From assembly GCF_947623445.1 (NCBI RefSeq), contig NC_135240.1, positions 9,858,001 through 9,922,000 on the forward strand: a stretch of DNA of 64,000 bases, read 5' to 3'. A program made the translations under genes and the position numbers. This DNA comes from Clavelina lepadiformis. Lineage: Eukaryota > Chordata > Ascidiacea > Aplousobranchia > Clavelinidae. Positions 46,201 to 56,000 of the stretch are shown piece by piece. Position 1 is the stretch's first letter. Each line of letters opens with the position of its first letter. Below the pieces are notes generated by a model. It was not told the origin of the DNA and did not search any database. It was given only the letters and a program-made list of their open reading frames with translations.

Positions 46201-49000
46201 AATAAACGCTTCCACAAGATCGCAAATGAAAATTTCAAACCAATATTTTCATCGGCGTTAGAAGTCTCAAAAAAGTCAAACGCTGAAGACAATCCCTCAG
46301 TGTAGTTTGCCGTTCCTAAAAAAAACAATTAATCAGCATTTTTCTCTTTCTTTTCAGCTCTTTTTTTGTAAAGTTTTGGGTTTACCCTGGTGCCCATTCA
46401 AGTACTTCGGATAAAATGCAATAAAACTGTCAATTTACCTTCGAAACGAAGCGCGAGTTCTCCAAGAAAGTTGGTCAAGTTTCTCACGTTTTGGGTCGTA
46501 GCTTGCGCGAGGTTGGCGCTGAAACACCCGCTGGGTCTTATAGTCACTTCATTGTTGAAGCCAATGATGGCCAACTGCATGAAGTCAATTGATTTTTTAA
46601 TGATTTTAACGGTACACGAAGGACAAAGCATATAGAATGAAATCTTGCGTAAAAACATATCTGGCATTGAACACATCATAGCGAAAAAGTTAATTTACAG
46701 TAGATTCTGGAGAAAAGTTTTCACCTTATCTCGCGGATTGGAGCTGTTTATTAGCGTAGATGCCACCGTGGTAGCTAGTGCTATATTTTGCAAAAGTGTA
46801 TCGCTTGTATCAATGGCGATAACTACTTGCTTGGCGGTCGGCACGTTTGCTTGCACATACCAAGGTCTGTAAAATGACAAACGTATCACTGTTTCTACAC
46901 ATGCAGCGCTGTATGTGACAAAAGCCAACTTTATTTCATTATAACTACGTTCATTTAAGAATTTACTGTAGTTCTGTTATATGTTGTAATTTAAATATCA
47001 CATCATCACGGAAATATCACATCTTTTTATGCCACCACGTTCGTTTATTTGTTACGGAGATATGAAAAATATACTGCAATAACCTGACTCTGTTGTCAAA
47101 CGCTTGACAATCTTCTTGGTCAGTAAGTAAGCCAGGGAACTGCGTTGTAACTCCTTGTTCGCTTCCGTAATACTGCCATTTTATCAATGGGTGGTTTTGC
47201 TGATTGATGACGCACGCTTGCCGAAACTTGTCAGAGAGTCCGTTCGCATCATCGGGTGTATTGGACGATTTTCGAATGCAAAAACCCCCAGGAATCACCT
47301 TCAGTGGAATAGAGCAGTGCTACTCAAACTTTTTAATACCGAGTGCCGGCAGCACAATTTTCGTCATTCGGCGTACCGGTTCCAGTATCATATAAGTATA
47401 GATAGGCAGTACCGCGGTACTATAGCACTGAATTACTATACCGCAGTACTTTTTCAATACCGGTACCATTGATTCGTTACTTTTCAAAATAAGTACCGAA
47501 TCTCTGTACCAAATTACTTTTTTCAAGAAATTTCTGTCGGTCCCGGTACTCGGTACTTTTCACGTGATAATTTGAAAATTTTAACAAGTATGTTTTCAAA
47601 ACTACTTGTTAATTAATCCCTAATACTTTTTTTAGCATCTGCTGATCTTTTTTAATCTAGAAATGCCAGGTGAAATTGCAAGCAATTAACTTCACACATG
47701 TTTTGACCTGGAGTAACCTTTACCGGGGGCATAATAGCGGCAAACATGGCATTTGCAGCAACATCTTTTACACAAAGAGTACCGGTACCGAAAAAATACC
47801 GAACTACTTTTTTAAAGTAGTACCGAATACCGGAACCGTCGGTACATTTTCAGCCATGTACCGGTATCGTTACTGTTGCCGGCATCGGTCCGCGTGCTAC
47901 AATTTAAATAGCACTAAAATAAAAACAAGATATAGGTTGGCACTCCGAAAGTTAACAGTATTTTTGATTTTTCTACAGGAGCTTTCGCAAACAAGCTTGC
48001 TTCTTCAGTCGTAATAAGGAAAAAGTAGTACTGTATTTGTGGTGTAACACTTGAGTAGTACTGTTATAGAAGATACAAAAGTCTTCCATTATAACAACTT
48101 AAGAGATACTGAAAAGACTTAAGTAAGCTTAAGCACCATACCTTTTGTAAAAATCGTGGATCATAACGAACATCGTTATCCTGCAGTTCGCAACACTGCT
48201 TATTGTCAGAGCTGTCCGAATTTTCGACATTGTTTCGAAGATTTATTAAAGCATCTATCCTCTCCCTGAACTTTAACCTAAATGCTTCAGCAACCTGAAA
48301 GAAGAACACTAAATTACAAGGCTTTAATGAGACACATTAAAATCTAACTACAACCACAACGTATGGTGTAACGTCGCAATCTTTAACTCCAGTAGTTACA
48401 TATTTACCTGATCCAAGAGATTTTTTCCTTCAACTGACTGACTCCCAAATGCTTGACTATCATAATACCTCTAAAATAAATACAGAACACTTATTACATT
48501 AAAATATAAGTTTTAGCTTACTTGCTTTGCTCAAAATCATTCGTAAACAGATATTTCCAATAAATGCTGTATATGCCGTCATGAAAATCACTTGATTTTT
48601 TGTAAAAGTCTTTGTTTTAGTTCCAGGTCGATTCAACTCAGTGCGATTAATCCATGACGAGTAAACCCATTACAATCCGACTAAGGTTTGTGGGTTGCAT
48701 AATCCTTGAGTTGGAATGTCCTGAGTTTAACTTAATTGTCCGTTGGTTGAATTTTCCTGGATTCAATCGTCCTGGGTTGATTTGAACGACCATCCTTTGG
48801 GTTTGGGTTACGTGCTTGTAGGCGTATGCGTAAGCTACATGATTTTGTACCAGTACGCCTACCTGCATTTCTCCATGTTGCAGTGAGGATTCCATAAGCA
48901 TCTCGACAGCTTTCCTGAGAGCTTCGTCTGTCACTTCTATTGCACCTGAACGACTGAATGATAATAACAAACACAAACAAAAAAAGAAATTCACTTTCAT
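40276..49000 (-). CDS. CACHD1: VWFA and cache domain-containing protein (CACHD1)
   Basis: Single-pass membrane protein related to calcium-channel alpha2-delta subunits; vertebrate CACHD1 modulates voltage-gated calcium channels. Exons in gene order: 48863-49000, 48408-48470, 48142-48294, 47084-47298, 46725-46866, 46439-46574, 46241-46315, 45989-46123, 45818-45891, 44673-44808, 44361-44510, 44160-44277, 43992-44031, 43631-43793, 43372-43511, 43090-43274, 42323-42433, 42095-42217, 41726-41933, 41445-41615, 41133-41245, 40836-40963, 40583-40674, 40276-40491; 1074 residues (human about 1270). Seen: signal peptide MKVNFFFCLCLLLSFSRSGA; IKWQYYGSEQGV before the VWA domain; VWA strand VVIAIDTSDT; cache parts FLYHRFDIV and GVFRLYPGSQEPKDFDP; Cys-rich ICECPC near the end; a TM segment IGLIAGCVVAGVVLVVFVV; an 80-residue cytosolic tail. 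Exons 13 and 21 rest on weaker acceptors. CACHD1 fits better than CACNA2D because of the YHRFD and ECPC regions. Confidence 0.92.
42880..42955 (-). repeat. tRNA-derived SINE or tRNA relic
   Basis: On the minus strand GGCTTTGTAGTCTAATG...GTAGAGCGATGGTCT resembles a tRNA 5' half with A box, and CCGGCTTCGATGCCCGGC resembles a T arm with B box. Pairing of the acceptor stem is not preserved. It lies in CACHD1 intron 16. A SINE head is more likely than a functional tRNA. Confidence 0.5.
44846..45021. mobile_element. Non-autonomous hAT element in CACHD1 intron 9
   Basis: Left tip CAGGTTTTTTTTAAGGT and right tip (reverse complement) CAGTGTTTTTTTTAAGGT, each followed by GGGGGACCG-like sequence. Flanking 8-mers TTTACACC (44838-44845) and CTTACACC (45022-45029) match at 7 of 8, the hAT target duplication. 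Length 176 bp. Confidence 0.85.
45296..45712 (+). repeat. CTAACC dispersed repeat, copy 3, split by a hAT remnant
   Basis: Left part 45296-45428 (GGCTGCCACTGCTTTACAG, TCGAAACTATTTTTCACAG, AACCTAACCTAAA) and right part 45640-45712 (CTAATCTAACTGCCTATCTT, ACGGTGAAATATAGTCACTT) belong together. Between them about 210 bases end in AAAGTTTGCCGACCACTG, a hAT right tip (CAGTGGTCGGCAAACTTT reversed). The left tip of that insert is not recognisable. The repeat is thus older than the hAT insertion. Confidence 0.65.
47315..47900. mobile_element. Nested hAT relics with GTACCGGTAC repeats, CACHD1 intron 3
   Basis: The outer left tip CAGTGCTACTCAAACTTTTT at 47315 is a common hAT end. Inside (about 47404-47880) lies a copy of the element seen cleanly at 51977-52488: shared blocks GGTCCCGGTACTCGGTACTT, GACCTGGAGTAACCTTTACC and AAAGTAGTACCGAATACCGG. 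The relic starts only 16 bases upstream of the CACHD1 exon 4 acceptor. Confidence 0.7.
47935..48020 (-). repeat. Hairpin repeat with CTGAAGA-stem-GAAA core, copy 2
   Basis: On the minus strand CTGAAGA, stem GCAAGC/GTTTGC, GAAAGCTCC, AGAAAAATCAAAAATA and GAGTGCCAA follow the order of copy 1 at 37986. One stem position differs by a C to T change that keeps a G-U pair. Confidence 0.6.
48626..48790. repeat. Palindromic ATTCAACCCA repeat, copy 2
   Basis: Starts with GGTCGATTCAACTCAGTGCG and ends with its inverse (TGGGTTGATTTGAACGACC); several TTGAGTTGGAATGTCC-like units lie between. Lies in CACHD1 intron 1. Related to 12315-12428 in POLD1 intron 12. Confidence 0.65.
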
Positions 49001-49924
49001 TCTAATGATCTTGCTTGTAACCGTTATAGACAACTTTCCGATATCCCTTTGTGCAAGTGAGGTAGCAAACTAGAGTAGGCTATAACACGCATAAAAGGCG
49101 ATGTTTTACACTTTGTGTTGAAAAAAACGTAATGGAAAGTTTTCGGGAGCTTACTGTAGTTAAAGAGGAACTGCAAACTGCATGACTGATTAGATGGCAT
49201 CTTACACTTGAGCGACGTTGAAAACACAGTTCTATAGGCTATATGGTTTGGGTTTCATGTTCGTCTTCAACAATGGGGCTTATTTGCATTTTAGCTGCTT
49301 TTTGTCTTCAATTTTTTTTATTTTGGGATGTCGCTCCCGTCCGCTTTATTTTTTCAGCTAGAACAAATTTCTTGCAAAACGAGTTAAAACATGAGGTTTA
49401 CATAAAATATGAAAGTGAGTATTTCATATATGTCATGCTAACAGATTAAAGAGTAGTGAGCTATAGGCTAGCCTAGCCTACTTAATTTTTTGCGATTTAA
49501 CTTGACTTGGCTCGAGACACAACTTAAATTGACTCGACATGACTTCAGTCACAAAATGAATTGACTCACCTCGAGTCAGGAAAAATGTATCGGTAAGGTT
49601 ACAACCACAAACGGTATTTTTTTAGATACTTCATAATTGTGCAGTTCACAGAAAACAACAGCTAAGCGCTTAAGATAAGGACCTGGCCACCACATAATAC
49701 GGCCATGATAACCGGTATAATTGAATGTGTTGCAATTATGAACGTCATCTTGCCTTGCGAGTGGCGAGTGATCTCAACCAAGCAGGCGTTTCGCCAGACA
49801 CTGCGTTGTAGCCAATACAATTTATTTCGTCTCAAATTAGGCTAAGTCAAATCAATTAATAAAAATTCTTTGTATTAAACTCAAGTATATATGTTATGTT
49901 TTTTAGAACTTAGCGATGTACATT
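49001..49924. other. 5' flank of CACHD1
   Basis: Should hold the CACHD1 promoter and 5' UTR. A CTCGAGTCA-type repeat is listed separately; no other gene is seen. Confidence 0.4.
49497..49610. repeat. Short CTCGAGTCA-rich repeat, copy
   Basis: Words TTGACTTGGCTCGAGACACA, GACTCGACATGACTTCAGTC and CACCTCGAGTCAGG, then GGTTACAACCA. Related to the element at 53245-53629 and to 30897-30995. Confidence 0.5.
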
Positions 49925-51950
49925 CAGTGGTGGGATTCAGCCGGTTCGCACCGGTTCGCGCGAACCGCTTCCTAAAAATAAAAAAAGTTCGCAGAACCGG
50001 TTCCTGGCCAACTTCTTCGAGTTCCTGGCCAACCTAATTATATATGTAATATGTACAAATCGTATTGGAGAATACAAAACTAAACATGTTTATTCTTCGT
50101 ATAGTTTCTGTTCAAATGTGTTTAAACCGCTTCGGCGTTAGACAGTTAGACTCATTTTCAGGATGAGGTCTATACCTCCGTTACTAATCGTACCACCGTC
50201 ATAACTACAACATGCATTTAGTAGACGCTCGAGTGTTATCCGTACATATATTTACAAATTCATATTTGCCAGCAACTTAAAAGTATACATCTAGTAATAA
50301 CGTAATGCTCTTTAACAAATTATAGTTTCTATATCGCTATTTACGAGGAAGCTTTTTGATATAGATTTAACTGATTTTAACACTCTTTATGATGAAGCGA
50401 CAGCAAAATATAACTGATTTTTTTCGCAGGTTTCAAAAAATATATGATAAAGAAAAATCAGACTACACGAGTTATGGATTGAATTTAGCAAGGGATGAAA
50501 CATCCTAAGAGCACCCACCAATAAATGAAAAAACGTTTGATAAAACATCAAAAGATGAACCAATAGATTATGGAGAGAACGAATGTGGCATAAATAAGGA
50601 ATTTCCTGAGTGTTGGAATCAAAAGGAGGCGGAAATGTTCGAAGAAAAGTATGAATATTTGCTCGTCGCTAACAAAAAACTAGGCTGTGAAGCATGTGCC
50701 GAACTTGAGACTCTAAATATAAAGTCTATACATATATCCAAATCATGGGCGAGTCATAATATCAAAGGACAAAGGAAAACTAGAATTATTAGACGGGCGT
50801 CTCTACGGGAAAATTGCATGAACACTTCACATCCAAAGCACACAATTTTTGCGTTGCCGAACTGAAACAACGTGAGAAACCGGGAATTCTCGAAGTTATT
50901 GACAAAATAAAAATAGATATGTAAGTTCTACAGAAAAGGTTTTCAATACAGTTTACAGTATTGCAAAACACAACCTACCGTTTTCATCTATAGAAGATGA
51001 AATTGAATTGCAGATAAAAAATGAATTATATATAGGAGTGGAAAAATGCTGTCAAAAAAGTTGAGCACATTGCTGGGCATATTAAACAGATAGTATTTGG
51101 CAAAATAATTCAAAAAAATCTGAAAATCTTCGTTATTATTGATGAAGCTTCAACAATATCTAATAAAGCAGTTTTGATCATTTTCGTTTTCGTTTTTGCC
51201 AACTATTTTCTTAGATTTAGTATAGAGTTGGAAGCACAAGATGCCGAAACAATATAGGCTATGTAAATTTGCTTAAAAGTTTGAACAACGTAGGATTTGA
51301 CAACCAATGTTTGAAACGCAATTAAGTAGCCTTGTGTTCTGACTGAGCAAGTGCGATGCTTGGCAAATTATCTGAAGTTAGCACAAGGCTTCAAAACAAC
51401 TTTCCAGATGTTATCATTTGGCACTGTTTGAGTCATCGTTTGCAACTCGTGTCTACAATTCCATCATGACCTCTGTGTGAACGATTTCCGTGACTACGTT
51501 GAAAATGTGATACACAATCGCTCAAATCAAAAGGTTCCTGATACAATACTAAAAATAAAAAATATTATCAAAACGATTGCTTTGAGTTCTGCTGATGCAG
51601 AACGAAAATTTTCGATAATGAATCTCATATAACTTATAACAAAGAAACGACACGACAAACGACAAAAGAAACCGCCTCGTCGTTAATAACATATCAAATA
51701 TTTTGATCATAAAATTGATTTGGCTTCCCCTTAATTTGTGCAACGCAAAAGATTTGGTGAAAATGTGGCAAAAGAAAAACCACTCAGCCGATGATACCAG
51801 AGTTAAATATTCAACTGAAGCTTCACATAATAGCAATAAACTGTCTATACGGAAGTATATGGATTAATATGGTAAATAAAATTATTACCTACATATTTGT
51901 ATATTTTAATACCCATACAAAGAATAAGTTGACCTGAATCTCACAACCGC
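49925..51950 (+). mobile_element. Decayed autonomous hAT transposon
   Basis: Left tip CAGTGGTGGGATTCAGCCGG is a known style of hAT end. A weak right counterpart CCTGAATCTCACAACC lies near 51930-51950. Between them is a broken transposase (50389-51866). No clear target duplication is left. About 2.0 kb, within the usual size of hAT elements. Confidence 0.75.
50389..51866 (+). pseudogene. hAT transposase relic (KIAA1586/C17orf113-like)
   Basis: Starts MMKRQQNITDFFRRFQK, the usual 'KRQ..I..FF' N-terminus. A 76-codon open stretch at 50635-50865 continues it with KLGCEACAELETLNIKS and SKSWASHNI, as in the KIAA1586 and C17orf113 group. Later broken frames give IFVIIDEASTISNKAVLI (catalytic Asp region), IWHCLSHRLQL, and near the end SSADAERKFSIMNLI with NHSADDTRVKYS, the hAT dimerisation region. 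Several stops and frame changes make it inactive. Confidence 0.75.
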
Positions 51951-51976
51951 CTACACTGTAATAATTTTGCCACAAC

Positions 51977-52488
51977 CGGAGGTGGTCAGTACGGCGGTAC
52001 AATAGTACCAAATTACTGTACCACGGTAGCCTACTTTTTAGTACCGATACCGGTATGGTCGATACTCTTTTCTAAAAGTACCGAATTACTTTTCTCAAGA
52101 AATATAAGTCAGTCCCGGTACTCGGTACTTTTAAAATGATTACGACAAGGTTATGAGAAGTATGTTTTTTAAAACTGCATTTTAATTAACACTTAGTGCC
52201 AAATTGAGCGCTTTTTGTTCGGTTTTAATCTAAAATTGTCCAATAAAGTCGAATAGAGTGAGTTCGCATACTTTTTGACCTGAAGTAACCTTTACCGGGG
52301 TCATAATATCGGCAAAAATTGCACTTGCAACAGGATTCGTTGTAGAAAACGTACCGGTACCGAGTACCGACAAAGTACCGAACTACTTTTCCAAAGTAGT
52401 ACCGAATACTGGAACCGTCGGTACATTTTTAACCAAGTACCGGTACTGTTACTGTCGGTATTTTCAAAGTACCGACTGCCCACCTCTG
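51977..52488. mobile_element. Non-autonomous hAT element with GTACCGGTAC repeats
   Basis: Left tip CGGAGGTGGTCAGTACGG, right tip (reverse complement) CAGAGGTGGGCAGTCGGTAC. Flanking 8-mers GCCACAAC (51969-51976) and GTCACAAC (52489-52496) match at 7 of 8. The subterminal regions are crowded with GTACCGGTAC-type palindromes. 512 bp. A related copy lies in CACHD1 intron 3. Confidence 0.88.
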
Positions 52489-53017
52489 GTCACAACCTTG
52501 TCGTTAATTCCAAGGTTTTGGATACTTTTTGCGCAAGGTTGTCTTCGTGCGATTATCGATGGACAAACCATGAAATAAAAACGTAGGGCCGAAAGTCTTT
52601 TTGCTGTATATTTTTATTTCATTTTCCTTTTTAAATAGTAGCCTACTGTCTGAATTTGGTGCTGTCCACCAGAACCATTGAACGGAAGCGTCATTCATGT
52701 CTTGCTCAATGGCATTGCTATGGAAGCGCCGCTGATGAGCAATTAATGAGTATCAAAGCGTTTTCACGGAGTCTCTCTGCTCTAACCGCTCCGCCTCTTG
52801 GCCGACATTTACTGTAATGTATCTGATATAATAAACTTTGTAATTACGCAAAAAATTACAAAATATGGGAAATGTTCCTTTGCGCCAACCATGTGCGGGA
52901 TTATGAACATATAGGTCGACCTAGGTAGACCTAGACCTAGATTGCGTCTTTACCCATTTTACCAGATCCTTGGTGAACAATTTGACGTCATTGCATCGTG
53001 AACAAGGATAGTTTGAG
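52489..53017 (+). promoter_or_regulatory. 5' flank of OBI1
   Basis: About 530 bases between the hAT element and the OBI1 start codon. No known site recognised. A 64-codon minus-strand frame at 52504-52698 has no family match. Confidence 0.35.
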
Positions 53018-56000
53018 ATGTCTGGCGCGAAAACGATGCAAACGTCGGTGACTTTCACTCTTCCAATTTTGTGCCAAATATGCCTAGGAAAGGTAGTTTT
53101 TATATAAGAATTTTATGTGAAATGCGCTAATTTATAAAATAAAAAGTATCATTACTATGCTTTAAACGCGAGTTTCAACATATCTTGAAATCGATTGTAT
53201 CGTAAAAGATAGAGTCAATATTATGTCAAAGATAAAGTTTATATCAGTGTTGTAATTACTCAAGTTACATAATTTTATGATTTGACTTGACTCGAGTCAA
53301 AGTTCAAAATGAGTCGAGTCATGTTATGACGGTAGTGATGGCAAGATATACAACTTACTGTAGCAAAAACATATATTTCTGAATAATTTCAACTCTGTAA
53401 AAAATATTAACCAGATTAATTTTTGACAGCCATAACGTTGTCGTTATACTAACCAATTCAATGCAACACATGTTATGACCTTAGAATTGTTTTAAAGTTA
53501 AATACATTGACTGGACATGACTCGATAGTCAAAGTTTAAACTCATTTGACTTGAGTTACAACTTACATTGATTCGAGTTACAATTCAGAATGACTCGAGT
53601 CAGAAAAGAATGCCTTTATTACAAACCTGGTCTTTATTATTATACCAGTTATCATATGTTTTTGTATCAAGCAAGAAGGTAGGCATTCATATTTAACACA
53701 CCTTAAAAAATCTCAGCAATGTGGCACTGTATTAGCATTATAATAATAATTAATGCTTGTTATCAATGTTTGTCAAAAGAGTGGTGTGGTGGTCTAAGTC
53801 AAGTTATATAGGTGCTGTTCACCAAATTGTTGGTGCAAAGCTGAAGTTCATTACACTGGACAACAATTTAGAACTTATTTTTTATTCCTCGCTCATTTCA
53901 AGTTTACCTAGACTAATTTTGCAATGCTGAATCCAAATCTGGTCTTAGATTTTTTCTAACACGTCACGTTTTTGAGATATGATATATGCTCACGACAACC
54001 CATAACTGTGATTTTGGCTAATTTTGGCTGAGCGGAACAAAACATTACATGTAATCAACCCAGTAATTTCTATTGAAAATAACAGCATTATCATACTGCA
54101 CAATTTAACACAACCCAGGATAATTAAATCAGACAAAAATAACATTATATTCCCTCAAAAGTGCTTTATACACTTGCTCTTTCGAGTATGTTCAGTGTCA
54201 GTTTCACGCTGAAGAAACCAGCAGTAGTCCCCCATCATGTTTGGGTTAAATCGACCTCTATACCGCGATTCCATCACAGAGATGTCTTGGTGAAATCTTT
54301 CCCCATGCTCGTCGCTCACATCACCCAGGTTTGGCGGGAAAAATTCCAAGTGTGAATGAAGAAAATGCAGTTTAACCGACATTCTGCAGCCCATTTCGCG
54401 GTATGATTCCAGCAAATTGTCCACTAGTTCCGAGTAATTTTCTGCCCTGTACTTCCCAAGAAAATTTTGTACAATCTGTACAAATGCATTCCAGGCTTTT
54501 AATTCAATTGAATTAAGCTTGAATGGAAATACTGGGTCACGGATCAAATCACGTATTTGGGGGCCAACAAATATTCCAGCTCTCAGTTTAGCATCACTTA
54601 GTATTGCACCAAATTTTTCTTTTATATGCAGGAATCCATCTCCATTGAAATCCATTGCCTTCACAAATTGTTTGATCAGGCCCAGTTTAATGTGAAGTGG
54701 TGGCAAGTACACTTTGCTCGGATCAATTAGGGGTTGGCACTTAACATTATATCTTCCAACAATGTAGTCCGTTCTCATTGGCCATTCAGTTGTGTCATAG
54801 TGGTTTGCATCGTCTCGACTGTCCCACAAACAGAGAAAGCACATATGCTTGGTGTAACCCAACTGCAATCCGAGCAAAAGTGACACAACTTTAAGGTCTC
54901 CACATATGTACCAGTTATAAGCCCGGTAGTTAATGACCCGTAGGATGGTTTCCATAGACTCGTACGTCTCCTTCAAATCGACAGCATCAGCAATAGGGAC
55001 AGAAGGCTTTTCATTCCCATTGTGCAGTAGGACAGCTTTCAAACTAGCTTTGCTAGAATCAATGAACAGTCTCCACTCAGTGCTAATGTGTTGGTGGCCA
55101 AGCTCATACATGAGTGAATCAACATCAGTGCAAAAACACACAGAGTCTTCGATTTTACCCCCCCCCCCCCTCTATAGTCATGGCCAAGAACATTCAAGAA
55201 TGCATTAATTGTGAAAAGATAGAACATTGCATTTACAAAATAATGTCAATATTAATCTTACATAACATGCATTGTGACATAATATGACCAACAATTCGCT
55301 GGGAAAGAAAATTGCACAATACCTTGTACTGTAGAACCTTATAATATAGTGCCAATCAATGCAAAATCCGAATTTCGTGAATTTTCATATCTTGAAAACC
55401 TGACGTGATAGACCAATTCTGATTTCAGATTTGGAATCAGCGTCCCAAAGTTAGTCTAGGCAGTTTATTTTCATTTGAGGAATAATTTTGCTGTTGTCCA
55501 GTGATAGACAGTGTGCACTGAAGTTTCCATTCTTAGTTAATTTATCATAAATTGGCGCCCAAACGACCTAATTTACCTTGTTTGTTTATTATAAACTGGC
55601 ATGAAAATGAAAAAGTTTGGCGTTCAGATTGACAAGTTTCGTGCGTTCAGGTGTCACCGTTTCCCTTATTGACCAAGCCCACTGAACAGAAGCAAACATT
55701 ACTGCATTGACCAAGGACATATCACTGGTAGCATCACTGGGTATCAAACATGGGTTGAATTAAATTGAGCCCTGCACTCTAATCATTCGGCTGCTGAGCC
55801 AACAACAAGACTGGTTATCACTTTCAAATTTGGGCCGGGCAAAATTATGTAAAATTAAAAATACAAGCAGAAATTTATCCATGTGAACTTGTTTGTACTT
55901 CACAGATTTTAGACAATTAATTATAAATGGTACTTGATTAAAAAAAACATTTACTTTATTATCACCGTGCTTTGTTTTGCAGGTAAAAGAACCAGTTACA

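Larger units (their letters stand above)
53854..55503 (-). mobile_element. DNA transposon with long TIRs, unclassified family, copy 2
   Basis: The tips CACTGGACAACA (53854-53865) and TGTTGTCCAGTG (55492-55503) are exact inverse copies. Further in, CCTAGACTAATTTTG, GCTGAATCCAAATCT, a TCTAACACGTCA block and TTGAGATATGA recur, inverted, at 55376-55460. The GCTGATTCCAAA...TCTATCACGTCA core is shared with copy 1, although the rest of the ends differ. 1.65 kb, inserted in OBI1 intron 1 antisense to the gene. Most of the N-terminal coding part seen in copy 1 is missing, so this is an internally shortened copy of another lineage of the same family. Confidence 0.75.

Noticed and set aside
40276-49000. 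Assignment as a calcium channel alpha2-delta subunit (CACNA2D)
   Set aside because: The sequence fits CACHD1 better: IKWQYYGSEQGV, the YHRFD segment, GVFRLYPGSQ and the ECPC-type Cys-rich end are CACHD1 features.
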